Source of the DNA: Oscillospiraceae bacterium
GTDB lineage: Bacteria > Bacillota > Clostridia > Oscillospirales > CAG-272
Direction of reading: 5' to 3'
Length of the DNA stretch: 64,000 nucleotides
Assembly (NCBI GenBank): GCA_015064855.1
Contig: SVRK01000003.1
Location: forward strand, 1 to 64,000
Shown: one piece after another, positions 28,561 through 39,157 of the stretch
Position numbering within the stretch: position 1 is the stretch's first letter
Layout: every line of letters begins with the position of its first letter
Translations under genes and position numbers: made by a program
The notes under the pieces: model-generated
What the model saw: the letters and a program-made list of their open reading frames with translations, nothing else
Database searches by the model: none
What the model was told of the DNA's origin: nothing

Positions 28561-29316
28561 TTAAAGTCTTTGAATATGCATACCGCCGTCAACAATAACT
28601 GATTGACCGGTTGTATATCCCAGTGCACCACTTGATAGCGCGTAAATAGCGTTAGCGCAGTCCTCGGGAAGTCCCCATCTGCCGAGAGGAACAAGACCGC
28701 CGGCGATTAGGTTATCATACTTTTCCTTAACCTTTTCGGTCATACCGGTAGCAATAATGCCCGGGCAAATTTCATTAACTGTTATTCCCTCGCAAGCCAA
28801 ACGGTCGGCAAAAAGCTTTGTAATCATAGTAGCGCCTGCCTTTGAAATGCAGTATTCTCCACGGCTTGTGGAGGATGTGTAAGCAGAGCAGGATGAAACA
28901 TTTACAATATATCCCTTTGCACCGTCAATCTTTTCTTGCTTAATCATTTGGTTGGCTACCAATTGTGTTAAGAAAAGAGTGCCCTTTGTGTTGATTCCCA
29001 TAACAAAATCGTAGCTCTCCTCGGTCATTTCAAGAATGTCGTTTCTAACCTTTGGAGCAACACCAGCAACGTTAACAAGCACGTCGATTCTGCCGTATGT
29101 GTTGATAGCGGTATCAACAAGCTTTTGTCTGTCCTCGCCTGAAGCTAGGTTTCCACTAACGTAAACAAAATCCTTAATACTTGCTAATTTTTCAGTACCA
29201 ACTGTCTTTGGTGCAATATCCATAGCTACAATAGCGTAGCCCTCTTTGTCAAATTTTTCAACTGTTGCGTAGCCAATACCACCAACAGCACCTGTAATTA
29301 AAGCAACCTTTTTCAT
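28561..29316 (-). CDS. SDR family oxidoreductase (start at internal ATG, MKKVALITG)
   Basis: TGAVGGIGYAT Rossmann motif, VNVAGVAPK, YCISKAGA (YxxxK) and ITVNEICPG. Confidence 0.92.
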   Translation of the reverse strand: MKKVALITGAVGGIGYATVEKFDKEGYAIVAMDIAPKTVGTEKLASIKDFVYVSGNLASGEDRQKLVDTAINTYGRIDVLVNVAGVAPKVRNDILEMTEESYDFVMGINTKGTLFLTQLVANQMIKQEKIDGAKGYIVNVSSCSAYTSSTSRGEYCISKAGATMITKLFADRLACEGITVNEICPGIIATGMTEKVKEKYDNLIAGGLVPLGRWGLPEDCANAIYALSSGALGYTTGQSVIVDGGMHIQRL

Positions 29317-29320
29317 TATA

Positions 29321-30643
29321 TTATTCCTTTCCAAGAACCAGTTTTTTATAAATTGGCATATAAACCTCACCATCGCGTATAACGCAGCCTGGGGTACCGC
29401 CCGGCTTTCTCATAATTTCAGTACATTTACTGCAACAAATGCAAAGCTTTTTGGGGTCAAGATTTTCGCCTGATGTTATTGCGTTTGCACAGGATGGGTA
29501 TGCAAGAGTTTCACGACCATAGCCTGCAAAATCGAACTTGCCCTCGTTAATGTAGCCTGCACAAACATTAGCGCTTGCCGCACCAAGGAATGAAATACCT
29601 GATGAGATAACAGGTGTGCCCTTGATTTCTTGTGCAATTTCAGAAATGCCATTGAGCATTCTTTCAACACCCTGCATTGGATGCTCGGGTGGAATATATC
29701 CGCCTTGTGAGTATGGGCGGTTAACGTGAGGATTGAAATATGGGTTGCCCATAGTCATATCAATCATATCAATGCCGTTTGCAACAAGCTGCTTAACAAG
29801 CATTTTAGACTCGGTAAAGTCAGGGGTGATGCCACAGCCCTCTTTAACAGCAAAGCCATAAGGATATTCAAATCCGTCATATACGTTTAAGCGAGAGGTG
29901 ATAATGAAGTCCTTGCCAGTCAAAATCTTTGATTCTTTAACCGCGGTGGTTAATAATCTTGTGCGGTTTTCAAAGCTTCCACCATACTTGCCCTCACGAT
30001 TATAAGCAGAAAGAATTTCGCTTAAAAGATATCTATGACAGCTCTTAATATCAGCACCGTCGAAGCCAAGCTTCTTTGCCCAAACAGCACCATTTATAAG
30101 CTTCTCACAAAGGGTGTCAAGATAATCGTCCGTTACAATTCTGGACTTGTCAATAGGGTTGTCCTTTTCAAAAATAGGGTTGTTATAAGCGATAAGCGGA
30201 GCAGGAGTGCCCTCGGGCTTTGAATATCTGCCCGAATGGGTAAGCTGAACGATAACGATAGGCTCAAAGCCGTTTTCTTTTATTCCGGCTTCCTTTATAT
30301 CGTTTACTATTTTCTTTAATTCGTCCTCTGTCTTTTCGCTTAAAAAGATTTGGCGTGGATTTGCGCGTCCTTCGTTAAGCACCGCAGTTGCTTCAAACCA
30401 AATAATACCGGCACCGCCACGTGCAAAGCGAAGGTATCTTCTGTATGTAAGCTCGTCGGGTGCACCATCGTAAGTGCCATCGCATCCCTCCATTGCTTGA
30501 TATACTATTCTGTTATTGATTTTTTTACCTGCAATTTCAATGCTTTTGGAAAGGCAAGAAATGTCCTCGGAATAAGGGAAAGACGTACCCGATTCCTCGC
30601 AAAGCTTTAAAAATGCGTCCTTATTTAATGGAATGTTAGCCAT
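29321..30643 (-). CDS. NADH:flavin oxidoreductase, old yellow enzyme-like
   Basis: NRIVYQAMEGCDGTYDG, QLTHSGRYSKPEG, FDGADIKSCHRYLLSEIL and C-terminal CICCSKC Fe-S-like cysteines. Confidence 0.88.
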   Translation of the reverse strand: MANIPLNKDAFLKLCEESGTSFPYSEDISCLSKSIEIAGKKINNRIVYQAMEGCDGTYDGAPDELTYRRYLRFARGGAGIIWFEATAVLNEGRANPRQIFLSEKTEDELKKIVNDIKEAGIKENGFEPIVIVQLTHSGRYSKPEGTPAPLIAYNNPIFEKDNPIDKSRIVTDDYLDTLCEKLINGAVWAKKLGFDGADIKSCHRYLLSEILSAYNREGKYGGSFENRTRLLTTAVKESKILTGKDFIITSRLNVYDGFEYPYGFAVKEGCGITPDFTESKMLVKQLVANGIDMIDMTMGNPYFNPHVNRPYSQGGYIPPEHPMQGVERMLNGISEIAQEIKGTPVISSGISFLGAASANVCAGYINEGKFDFAGYGRETLAYPSCANAITSGENLDPKKLCICCSKCTEIMRKPGGTPGCVIRDGEVYMPIYKKLVLGKE

Positions 30644-30868
30644 AAATACTCCTATATTATTTATAATATACTATTTCAATATTACCATAATAATACAGTT
30701 TTGTCAAGAAAAATGGGTAATCAATGGGCTTAAAAGAAAAATAAATTTTAACATAGTTAAAAAACCTCAAATTATTTGAGAAAATCCCCCTAAATGCTTG
30801 ACAAAATATGGATTTTATGAGAAAATAATATCACATGCTGATCATAGATAAATCAAGGAGAAATACAA

Positions 30869-31879
30869 ATGAAAGCAATATTTTTAGCAAATAGAAAAGC
30901 AACTGTTGATTACGTTTACACCCGAGAGGCTAAGGACAGACTTAAAAAGCTTGTAGATATCGACGTTGACAAGGTTTACTGTCAAGAAGACCTTGAAGCA
31001 AATCCAAACGGATTTTCCGACGTTGATTACATATTTTCTACTTGGTCAATGCCTGGCGGAACTGAGGACAAGGATGATTTTGCAAAATATTTTCCAAATG
31101 TCAAGGCTCTTTTCTATGCGGCAGGCTCAGTGAAATATTTCGGTCAACATTATTTAGATAAGAATATTAGACTTTTTAGCGCATTTGCTGCTAATGCAAT
31201 CCCAGTTGCTGAATTTACAATGGCGCAAATTTTGCTTGCAAACAAGGGATATTTCCAATCTGTTCGTATGGTAAGACGCGGACATTATGATAGAGCAGTT
31301 GAGTATTCAAAATCACATACGGGTAACTACGACTCTAAAATCGGTATTATCGGTGCTGGTATGATAGGAAGAAAGGTTATAGAGCTTCTTAAAGATTTCT
31401 CACTTAATTTCTATGTGTATGATGAGTTTATGCCACAAAGTGCGGTTGAAGCGTTAGGCGCAAAAAAAGCAACTCTTGAAGAGATTTTCTCCGAGTGTGA
31501 CGTTGTATCAAACCATTTAGCTAATGTGCCTGCTACCGTTGGTATTTTCAAAGAAGAACATTTCAGACTTATGAAGCCAAACACAGTGTTTATAAACACG
31601 GGTCGCGGCGCACAGGTTGATGAAGCAGGATTTTTAAAGGTTCTTCGTGAAAGACGCGATATTTGTGCGCTTCTTGACGTAACGGTTGACGAGCCACCGC
31701 TTGAAGGAAGCGATTTTTACAAGCTCGACAATATTTTCTTAACACCACATATCGCAGGAAGCCAAGCAAACGAGGTTGGCAGAATGGCAGAGTATATGAT
31801 AGATGAATTTGAACGAGTTTTGACAGGCGAGCAAACTCAATACGAAATCACAAAGGAAAAATTTGAAAAAATGGCGTAA
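30869..31879 (+). CDS. D-isomer specific 2-hydroxyacid dehydrogenase-like protein
   Basis: IGIIGAGMIGRKVIELL, FINTGRGAQVDE and LDVTVDEPPLEGSDFYKLDNIFLTPHIAGS motifs. Confidence 0.88.
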   Translation: MKAIFLANRKATVDYVYTREAKDRLKKLVDIDVDKVYCQEDLEANPNGFSDVDYIFSTWSMPGGTEDKDDFAKYFPNVKALFYAAGSVKYFGQHYLDKNIRLFSAFAANAIPVAEFTMAQILLANKGYFQSVRMVRRGHYDRAVEYSKSHTGNYDSKIGIIGAGMIGRKVIELLKDFSLNFYVYDEFMPQSAVEALGAKKATLEEIFSECDVVSNHLANVPATVGIFKEEHFRLMKPNTVFINTGRGAQVDEAGFLKVLRERRDICALLDVTVDEPPLEGSDFYKLDNIFLTPHIAGSQANEVGRMAEYMIDEFERVLTGEQTQYEITKEKFEKMA

Positions 31880-31908
31880 CTTGGACACTCCTAGATACTT
31901 TTTAACTA

Positions 31909-31940
31909 AAAAGACTATCACATTTTGTGATAGTCTTTTA
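31909..31940 (+). terminator. Intrinsic terminator
   Basis: aaaaagactatcacattttgtgatagtctttt. Confidence 0.8.
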
Positions 31941-32000
31941 TGTTTTATTTGAATTTTACCTAGGGGAGTGTATGATTTTAAAAATAGCTTTGCTTGAAGT

Positions 32001-32879
32001 TTAATTCTTTTTGCCGGCTTCAACTTTTGCTTTTTCCTTCGCGTTTTCTTGCTTTGTGGTTATAGAAACTGCCTGCTTTAGAGACAAAAGCTTTGCCAAA
32101 CCGTATATTCCGAATGCAAGACAAACAAGGATTTCAAATATGCTTATGGATGTTGTTTTTTCTGAAAACATTTTAATATTGCCAATAAGTGCAGATATTG
32201 AAAAGGTAAACGAAAAGGTAGTAAACAATGTGGTCAACGCAATATAAATTCTGGTGCTAGATACAAAGTCGTTCCACTTGAAATCGTATAGGAAGAACAA
32301 AGCACCAAATATATAGTTGAATGAAAGCATTATTCTGAAATATTCAGGGATTGGTGGAGAACCCTTGTGAAAATAGATTGATAAAAGCGAGAAGAGAATC
32401 CATGCTGTTGAAAACAGCGAAACTGTGTAGCGAATAAAGCTGTTGATTTTAATTTGCTTTTTGAATGAGTTAAGCACCAAGCTAATGATGAAAGGAATTG
32501 AGGCTAAAATTCTTATAAATCTCCATGTTTCAAATATGGACGGAGCCATTGATAATCCTTTGACCATCGAAACAAAATCGTATAAGGAAAGAATTGTGAG
32601 CATAGCTATCGTTATAGCGGAAGCAATCTTTAAAAGCACCGTATCCTTTGCTCTTGTCACCTTGTAGTCCTTTATTATAATTGCTTGCACTATTGGTAAA
32701 GCAAGCGCAAAAACAAGAAAAACTATAAATAGAATGGAAATAGGAGAAAACACCTTTATGTTTGATATGCTTTCTCTATATGTTAAGCAAATTGAAAGAG
32801 AGGCGAGGGTTGTGGCTGAAAGTGTCGTAGCCAAGGATGCTAAAAGAAAAATATTAAAAAGCTTGTTGGTCCTTTTCAT
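32001..32879 (-). CDS. Hypothetical multi-pass membrane protein
   Basis: 292-aa ORF with several hydrophobic segments and a Lys/Glu-rich C-terminus; no recognised family. Confidence 0.55.
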   Translation of the reverse strand: MKRTNKLFNIFLLASLATTLSATTLASLSICLTYRESISNIKVFSPISILFIVFLVFALALPIVQAIIIKDYKVTRAKDTVLLKIASAITIAMLTILSLYDFVSMVKGLSMAPSIFETWRFIRILASIPFIISLVLNSFKKQIKINSFIRYTVSLFSTAWILFSLLSIYFHKGSPPIPEYFRIMLSFNYIFGALFFLYDFKWNDFVSSTRIYIALTTLFTTFSFTFSISALIGNIKMFSEKTTSISIFEILVCLAFGIYGLAKLLSLKQAVSITTKQENAKEKAKVEAGKKN

Positions 32880-33046
32880 TTTTATCCCCTTTCAAAAAAA
32901 TTATATTTTGAGTTTATCATATACTAATGTGAAAATCAAGCATTTAAAGTAAAATATAACCATAAATTTAAAATTAGTATTGACTAAAATGAAAATATTT
33001 GATACTATTAAATTGCAAATAAAATTATTTAATTGGAGAATTTAAA

Positions 33047-33751
33047 ATGCTTGAAGAATTGAAAAAAGAAGTATACGAAGCGAATATGATGCTTGTAAAA
33101 TACAATCTAATAACTTTTACTTGGGGTAACGTTAGCGGAATTGATAGAGAAAAGGGACTTGTTGTAATTAAGCCATCGGGCGTAGAGTACGATGACTTAA
33201 CCCCTGATATGCTTCCTGTTATTGACCTTGACGGTAACGTTGTTGAGGGTGACTTGAAGCCCTCATCTGATACGCCGACACACTTGGAGCTATATAAGGC
33301 ATACCCGGAGATAGGTGGTGTCACACATACTCATTCTCCATGGGCAACTATTTACGCACAAGTGGGTAGAGGCATCACTCCATATGGAACGACTCATGCG
33401 GACTATTTCGGAACGACAATTCCTTGCACCCGTAAAATGACCGATGAGGAAATAAAGGGCGCTTACGAGAAGGAAACCGGTACTGTTATTTTGGAAGCGC
33501 TGAAGGAAACGGGCGTTCAACAGATGCATGCAGCACTTGTTTATTCACACGGCCCATTCACTTGGGGCGACAATGCAAAAGCATCGGTCGAAGCTGCTGT
33601 TGTTCTCGAGCAGGTGGCTATGATGTCGTACAATACAGAGATGCTTATGTACCAAGCAAACGGCGATGTGGAGAGAATGCAAGAAACACTTTTACGCAAG
33701 CATTACGATAGAAAACATGGCCCGAATGCATATTACGGACAGAAAAAATAA
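33047..33751 (+). CDS. araD: L-ribulose-5-phosphate 4-epimerase (class II aldolase family)
   Basis: [56 protein letters not shown] and GTTHADYFG motifs. Confidence 0.92.
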   Translation: MLEELKKEVYEANMMLVKYNLITFTWGNVSGIDREKGLVVIKPSGVEYDDLTPDMLPVIDLDGNVVEGDLKPSSDTPTHLELYKAYPEIGGVTHTHSPWATIYAQVGRGITPYGTTHADYFGTTIPCTRKMTDEEIKGAYEKETGTVILEALKETGVQQMHAALVYSHGPFTWGDNAKASVEAAVVLEQVAMMSYNTEMLMYQANGDVERMQETLLRKHYDRKHGPNAYYGQKK

Positions 33752-33859
33752 TCAAAAAACTGATAAAAAATAAACAAAAAACGGATTTTTAGGTGGAAAA
33801 ACAGAGCAAAACCATCGAAAAATTCGTTTTTTATTTTTAAAATTTTTCTTTTTAGCTAT

Positions 33860-33888
33860 TTGAAAAGCTCTGGAAAACCCTATATAAT
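33860..33888 (+). promoter_or_regulatory. Sigma-A-like promoter in the AT-rich region upstream of rpsJ
   Basis: TTGAAA, 17-nt spacer, TATAAT. Confidence 0.55.
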
Positions 33889-34111
33889 AGTAACTATATA
33901 TAAATAAGGAAGAGAAAAAGCAAACTGCTGTAAATGGCGATTTGTGCAAGTATACGAAATTTTAATAAAAAATGAGATTTTTTTGCTTTAAAAAGTGGCT
34001 TTTTAGGCTTCAAAATGCAAAAAACTTTATAAAAATTCGTCAAATTGCACAAAAATGACATCATTTTTTGCATTTGACAAAAATGGAAAAAACCAAATTT
34101 TTAAAAATATG

Positions 34112-34140
34112 TTGACAATTTCCTATATATATGATAAAAT
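34112..34140 (+). promoter_or_regulatory. Sigma-A promoter of the S10 operon
   Basis: TTGACA, 17-nt spacer, TAAAAT. Confidence 0.8.
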
Positions 34141-34146
34141 AACTAG

Positions 34147-34405
34147 GCTTGACGTGTGAAGAAGCGAAAGGTTGCTTAAAATGTCCTACTGCTATGGCGT
34201 TTTAAGGGAATTTTCGTGGAGCGCGTCCGATTCACAGAGCGCTAATGCAGCAAAGTGTATCTCCCGTCGGCAAAGCGTCGGCACCACTTGCTTGCATCCT
34301 ACCGAACCATCTCACGGTTCGGATTTGTTAAGCAGGTGAAGGAAACACACGGGACGGTGTAAGAGCAAAAGTCCCCGTAAAATTTCTATCAAGGAGGAAA
34401 GCAAC
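34147..34405 (+). promoter_or_regulatory. Long structured 5' leader of the S10 operon mRNA
   Basis: Stem atgcagcaaagtg (34245-34257)/cacttgcttgcat (34285-34297); hairpin ccgaacc/ggttcgg (34302-34322); further stem acgggac/gtccccgt. Confidence 0.6.
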
Positions 34406-34717
34406 ATGGCAGTAAATGAAAAGATCAGAGTAAGAGTTAAGGGTTACGACCACAAGCTCGTTGACCTTGCGGCTGAAAAGATCGTTGATGCGGCAAAGAG
34501 AAATGGCGCGGCAGTATCAGGTCCTATTCCACTTCCAACCGAAAAGGAGATTGTAACAATTCTTCGTGCGGTTCACAAGTACAAGGACAGCCGTGAGCAA
34601 TTCGAGCAACGCACACACAAGAGACTCATTGAAATCGTTAAGCCATCCAAAAAGGTTGTTGACGCTATCATGACTCTCGATTTACCGGCTGGCGTTGAAA
34701 TTGAAGTTAAGCTTTAA
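34406..34717 (+). CDS. rpsJ: 30S ribosomal protein S10
   Basis: [14 protein letters not shown]...[16 protein letters not shown]; 103 aa. Confidence 0.98.
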   Translation: MAVNEKIRVRVKGYDHKLVDLAAEKIVDAAKRNGAAVSGPIPLPTEKEIVTILRAVHKYKDSREQFEQRTHKRLIEIVKPSKKVVDAIMTLDLPAGVEIEVKL

Positions 34718-34872
34718 TTCGCTAGCAAAAAGCCAAACCCCACCGAGCAGTAGCAGCTTTAGTTACTCACAAGCGTAAGTCTATGATGACGGTCAGGTCA
34801 AGTTGACGTGTCGAAGGCTACGACATAAACCCAAACGTCAACCAATAACCAAATAATATGGAGGAAAGCAAA

Positions 34873-35505
34873 ATGAAAAAAGGAATTATCGGTAAGAAGC
34901 TCGGTATGACACAGATCTTCGCTGAAAACGGCGCAGTAATCCCTGTTACAGTTATCGAGGCCGGTCCTTGCGTGGTTACACAAAAGAAAACCACAGAGAA
35001 AGATGGCTACGATGCCATCCAAGTTGGATATGAAGACGTATCCGCAAAGCACGTAAACAAGCCAGCTAAGGGACACTTTGAAAAAGCAGGTGTTCAAGCA
35101 AAGAAGCATCTTAAGGAATTCAGACTTGAGAATGCGGCTGATTTCAACGTAGGCGACGTAATAGCAGCCGATACCTTCGCACAAGGCGAGAAGGTCGACA
35201 TTACAGGCATTACAAAGGGTCATGGTTACTCAGGCGCAGTTAAGAGATGGGGTCACCACATGCTTCAAGCAACTCACGGTACAGGTCCAATCCACCGTCA
35301 AGTTGGTTCAATGGGTGCTAACTCAACACCATCAAGAGTTTTCAAAAACAAGAAAATGGCAGGTCAATACGGTAACGAGCAAGTTACAGTACTTAACCTT
35401 GAAATCGTAAAAATCGACGCTGAGAAGAATCTCATCGCAGTTAAGGGCGCAGTTCCAGGCGCTAAGAACAGCATCGTAGTTCTTCGTAACAGCGTTAAAG
35501 CATAA
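34873..35505 (+). CDS. rplC: 50S ribosomal protein L3
   Basis: [14 protein letters not shown]...[13 protein letters not shown]. Confidence 0.98.
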   Translation: MKKGIIGKKLGMTQIFAENGAVIPVTVIEAGPCVVTQKKTTEKDGYDAIQVGYEDVSAKHVNKPAKGHFEKAGVQAKKHLKEFRLENAADFNVGDVIAADTFAQGEKVDITGITKGHGYSGAVKRWGHHMLQATHGTGPIHRQVGSMGANSTPSRVFKNKKMAGQYGNEQVTVLNLEIVKIDAEKNLIAVKGAVPGAKNSIVVLRNSVKA

Positions 35506-35523
35506 TCAGAGGAGGAATAAACA

Positions 35524-36147
35524 ATGCCAAGTATTAAAGTTGTAAATATGACTGGCGCTGAGGTTGGCGAAATCACATTATCTGATGTAGTTTTCGGCGC
35601 TGAGGTAAACGAGGCTGTCCTCCATGCTGCAGTGAGAACATACCTTCTCAACCAAAGACAAGGCACACAGTCAACACTCACAAGAAGTGAGGTTTCCGGC
35701 GGCGGTAGAAAGCCATGGAAACAAAAGGGAACTGGTAGAGCAAGACAAGGTTCAACACGTTCACCACAATGGACACATGGTGGTATCGCTCTTGGTCCAA
35801 AGCCACGTTCTTATACAAAGAAGCTTAATAAGAAGGTTAAGCAAATCGCAATGTTCAGCGCTTTGAGCTCCAAGGTTGCTAACAATGAAATGGTAGTTGT
35901 AGATTCAATCGTAGCAGAAAGCTACAAGACAAAGGTTATGGCAAGCATGCTAACAGCTGTTGGCGCTGGCAAAAAGGCACTCGTTGTTCTTGATTCAAAG
36001 AACGATATGGTTGTTAAGTCACTTGCAAATATCCCTGGCGTTAAGATTGCTTACACAAACACACTTAACGTTTATGACATCCTCAACTGCAACACAATCG
36101 TATTTGCACAAGCTGCAGTACAACAATTAGAGGAGGTATATGCATAA
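35524..36147 (+). CDS. rplD: 50S ribosomal protein L4
   Basis: RQGTQSTLTRSEVSGGGRKPWKQKGTGRARQGSTRSP. Confidence 0.98.
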   Translation: MPSIKVVNMTGAEVGEITLSDVVFGAEVNEAVLHAAVRTYLLNQRQGTQSTLTRSEVSGGGRKPWKQKGTGRARQGSTRSPQWTHGGIALGPKPRSYTKKLNKKVKQIAMFSALSSKVANNEMVVVDSIVAESYKTKVMASMLTAVGAGKKALVVLDSKNDMVVKSLANIPGVKIAYTNTLNVYDILNCNTIVFAQAAVQQLEEVYA

Positions 36148-36440
36148 TGAAATTTGCTCAGGACATAATCCTCAAACCAATTATTACAGAAAAATCTATG
36201 GATGGTATTTCAAATAAGAAATATACATTCGAGGTAGCAACAGACGCAACAAAGCCTGAAATTGCAAAGGCAGTAGAAGAGCTCTTTGGCGTTGAGGTTG
36301 CAAAGGTTAATACAATTAATATGAAGAAAAAGCCAAAGAGACTTGGATACCACTTCGGTTACACATCCGAATGGAAGAAAGCTGTTGTAACACTTACAGC
36401 TTCTTCAAAGGAAATCGAGTTCTTTAACGGCTTGAACTAA
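36147..36440 (+). CDS. rplW: 50S ribosomal protein L23
   Basis: ILKPIITEKSMD...YTFEVATDATKPEIAKAVEELFGV. Confidence 0.97.
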   Translation: MKFAQDIILKPIITEKSMDGISNKKYTFEVATDATKPEIAKAVEELFGVEVAKVNTINMKKKPKRLGYHFGYTSEWKKAVVTLTASSKEIEFFNGLN

Positions 36441-36458
36441 TGTGGGAGGTAAGCTAAA

Positions 36459-37286
36459 ATGGCAACAATGAAATATAAGCCCACTACCCCTTCAAGAAGA
36501 CACATGTCTGTGGCTTCATTTGATGAGGTTACAAAGTTTACTCCTGAAAAGAGCTTAATCGAAACAAAGAAAAAGCACGCAGGACGTAACAGCTACGGTA
36601 AAATCACAGTTCGTCACCAAGGTGGCGGAAACAAGCAAAAGTACAGAATCATCGACTTCAAGAGAGAAGAAGGCAAGAACACTGTTATTGGTGTTGAGTA
36701 TGACCCAAACAGAACCTCTTACATCGCACTTCTCCAAAATGAAGAAGGCAAGAAGAGCTATGTAATCGCTCCTCTCGGTGTAACTGATGGCGACGTACTT
36801 TACTCTGGCGCTGATGCAGACATTAAGCCAGGTAACACACTTCCTATTGAAAACATTCCAGTAGGTACAATCATTCACAACATTGAGCTTTATCCTGGCA
36901 AGGGCGGTCAGCTTGTTCGTACAGCTGGTGCTCAAGCTCAGCTTATGGCTAAAGAAAATGGCATGGCACAAGTTCGTCTTCCTTCAGGCGAAGTAAGACT
37001 TGTAAGACTTGATTGCAAGGCTACTATCGGTCAAATCGGTAACATCGAGCATGATACCATTAAGATCGGTAAAGCAGGTAAGACACGTCACATGGGCATC
37101 CGTCCTACAGTACGTGGTTCAGTAATGAACCCATGCGATCACCCTCACGGTGGTGGTGAAGGTAAGTCTCCAGTTGGTAGACCCGGACCTGTTACTCCTT
37201 GGGGTAAACCTGCTCTTGGTTACAAGACCAGAAATAAGAAGGCAAGAACCAACAAATACATCGTTAAGAGAAGAAACGGTAGATAA
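36459..37286 (+). CDS. rplB: 50S ribosomal protein L2
   Basis: [22 protein letters not shown]...[32 protein letters not shown]. Confidence 0.99.
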   Translation: MATMKYKPTTPSRRHMSVASFDEVTKFTPEKSLIETKKKHAGRNSYGKITVRHQGGGNKQKYRIIDFKREEGKNTVIGVEYDPNRTSYIALLQNEEGKKSYVIAPLGVTDGDVLYSGADADIKPGNTLPIENIPVGTIIHNIELYPGKGGQLVRTAGAQAQLMAKENGMAQVRLPSGEVRLVRLDCKATIGQIGNIEHDTIKIGKAGKTRHMGIRPTVRGSVMNPCDHPHGGGEGKSPVGRPGPVTPWGKPALGYKTRNKKARTNKYIVKRRNGR

Positions 37287-37300
37287 GGGAGGAAGAAATA

Positions 37301-37585
37301 ATGAGCAGAAGTTCGAAAAAGATGCCTTACGTAGAAGAAAAGCTCTTCACTCGTGTAGAAGCTATGAACGCAAAAGGCGAAAAGAAAGTTTTGAAGACCT
37401 GGTCACGTTCTTCAACAATTTTCCCAGAGTTTGTTGGACATACAATCGCTGTTCATGACGGCAGAAAGCATGTTCCGGTATATGTAACCGAAGATATGGT
37501 AGGACACAAGCTCGGTGAGTTTGCTCTTACAAGAACATTCAAAGGTCACGCAGGATCAAAAACATCTAATAACGGTAAGAAATAA
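37301..37585 (+). CDS. rpsS: 30S ribosomal protein S19
   Basis: [13 protein letters not shown]...[30 protein letters not shown]. Confidence 0.98.
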   Translation: MSRSSKKMPYVEEKLFTRVEAMNAKGEKKVLKTWSRSSTIFPEFVGHTIAVHDGRKHVPVYVTEDMVGHKLGEFALTRTFKGHAGSKTSNNGKK

Positions 37586-37599
37586 GGAGATAACATCAC

Positions 37600-37938
37600 A
37601 TGGAAGCTAAAGCATATCTATATGATGTTCGCATCGCTCCTCGCAAAGTTCAAATAGTTCTTGACCTTATTCGTGGCAAGGATGTTGAAATGGCAGCAGC
37701 TATTCTTAAGAACACACCAAAAAGAGGTGCTGAAATTCTTGAGAAGGTTCTTGCTAGTGCAGTAGCGAACGCTGAGAACAATCATAACATGGACAAATCG
37801 AAACTTTACGTTTCAACATGCTTCGTAACACCTGGTAGCCATATGCTCAAGAGAGTAATGCCTAGAGGTAAGGGAAGCGCAAACAGAATTTTAAAGAGAA
37901 CAAGCCACATTACAGTTGTAGTGGCAGAGAAAGAGTAA
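37600..37938 (+). CDS. rplV: 50S ribosomal protein L22
   Basis: [18 protein letters not shown]...[22 protein letters not shown]. Confidence 0.98.
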   Translation: MEAKAYLYDVRIAPRKVQIVLDLIRGKDVEMAAAILKNTPKRGAEILEKVLASAVANAENNHNMDKSKLYVSTCFVTPGSHMLKRVMPRGKGSANRILKRTSHITVVVAEKE

Positions 37939-37951
37939 AGGAGAGTCGACT

Positions 37952-38725
37952 ATGGGACAAAAAGTTAATCCTCATGGATTGCGCGTTGGCGTAATTAAGA
38001 ATTGGGATTCAAGATGGTACGCATCTGACGAAAAGTTCGGCGATATCCTTGTATCTGACTATAACTTGAGAGAATTCCTCAAGAATAAGCTTTTATCAGC
38101 TGGTATTTCAAAGATCGAAATCGAAAGATTCGAAAGAGATAACGAAGAAGTTGTAAAGGTGATCATTCACTGTGCAAAGATCGGTATGGTTATCGGTAAG
38201 GGCGGATCTGAAATCGAAAAGATTAAGAAGGATGTTGAAAAGCTCACAGGCAAGAAGGCACTTGTTGACGTTGTTGAAGTTAAGCCAATCGATCTTGACG
38301 CACAACTCGTTGCAGAGAGCATTTGTAGCCAACTTGAAAGACGTATCGCATTCCGTCGTGCAATGAAGCAAGCAATCGGCAGAACAATGCGTCTTGGCGC
38401 TAAGGGTATCAAGATCGCTTGTAGCGGTCGTCTTGCAGGCGCTGAAATCGCTCGTACAGAGCACTACCATGAAGGTACAATTCCTCTTCAAACAATCAGA
38501 GCTGACATCGACTATGGTTTTTGGGAGGCTAACACAACTTACGGTAAAATAGGCGTTAAGGTTTGGATCTACAAGGGTGAGGTTCTTTCCGAGGTTAACA
38601 AAACAACTGAAGAAAAGAAGGACAGACCAAGAAGAAAGTTCAACAAGGACGCAAAGGAAGGCCGTAACAACAATGCACGCAGAGCACCACGTGCTCCTAA
38701 GAAAACCGAAGGAGGCGAGCACTAA
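37952..38725 (+). CDS. rpsC: 30S ribosomal protein S3
   Basis: [38 protein letters not shown]; basic C-terminal extension. Confidence 0.98.
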   Translation: MGQKVNPHGLRVGVIKNWDSRWYASDEKFGDILVSDYNLREFLKNKLLSAGISKIEIERFERDNEEVVKVIIHCAKIGMVIGKGGSEIEKIKKDVEKLTGKKALVDVVEVKPIDLDAQLVAESICSQLERRIAFRRAMKQAIGRTMRLGAKGIKIACSGRLAGAEIARTEHYHEGTIPLQTIRADIDYGFWEANTTYGKIGVKVWIYKGEVLSEVNKTTEEKKDRPRRKFNKDAKEGRNNNARRAPRAPKKTEGGEH

Positions 38726-39153
38726 TGTTAATGCCTAAGAGAGTAAAATACAGACGTGTACAAAGAGGCCGCCTTAAGGGTAAAGCTTCACGCGGCAATA
38801 AGGTTACAAACGGACAATATGGTCTCGTTGCTACTGAGCCAGCTTGGATCACAGCTAACCAAATTGAAGCTGCACGTATTGCTATGACAAGATATATCCG
38901 TCGTGGCGGTCAGGTTTGGATTAAGATATTCCCTGACAAACCAATTACAGAAAAGCCAGCTGAAACCCGTATGGGTTCAGGTAAAGGTTCACCTGAATAT
39001 TGGGTAGCCGTTGTTAAACCGGGCAGAGTATTGTTCGAGATGGACGGCGTTTCCGAGGAAATTGCAAGAGAGGCTATGCGTCTCGCTATGCACAAGCTCC
39101 CTATCAAATGTAAGTTTGTAACTAAGGAGCAAAACGAGGCAGAGGAGGAATAA
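38725..39153 (+). CDS. rplP: 50S ribosomal protein L16 (start may be 38731)
   Basis: [25 protein letters not shown]...[20 protein letters not shown]. Confidence 0.98.
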   Translation: MLMPKRVKYRRVQRGRLKGKASRGNKVTNGQYGLVATEPAWITANQIEAARIAMTRYIRRGGQVWIKIFPDKPITEKPAETRMGSGKGSPEYWVAVVKPGRVLFEMDGVSEEIAREAMRLAMHKLPIKCKFVTKEQNEAEEE

Positions 39154-39157
39154 GGCT

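Noticed and set aside
34798-35223. 141-aa minus-strand ORF over the rpsJ-rplC spacer and rplC
   Set aside because: Mostly antisense to L3; the spacer part is better explained by RNA structure
36555-36971. 138-aa minus-strand ORF antisense to rplB
   Set aside because: Shadow ORF, no independent support
38108-38722. 204-aa minus-strand ORF antisense to rpsC
   Set aside because: Antisense shadow of a highly conserved gene; implausible composition
37952-38725. Basic C-terminal extension of S3 as a novel domain
   Set aside because: Lys/Arg-rich tails on S3 are common in Clostridia; not distinctive enough
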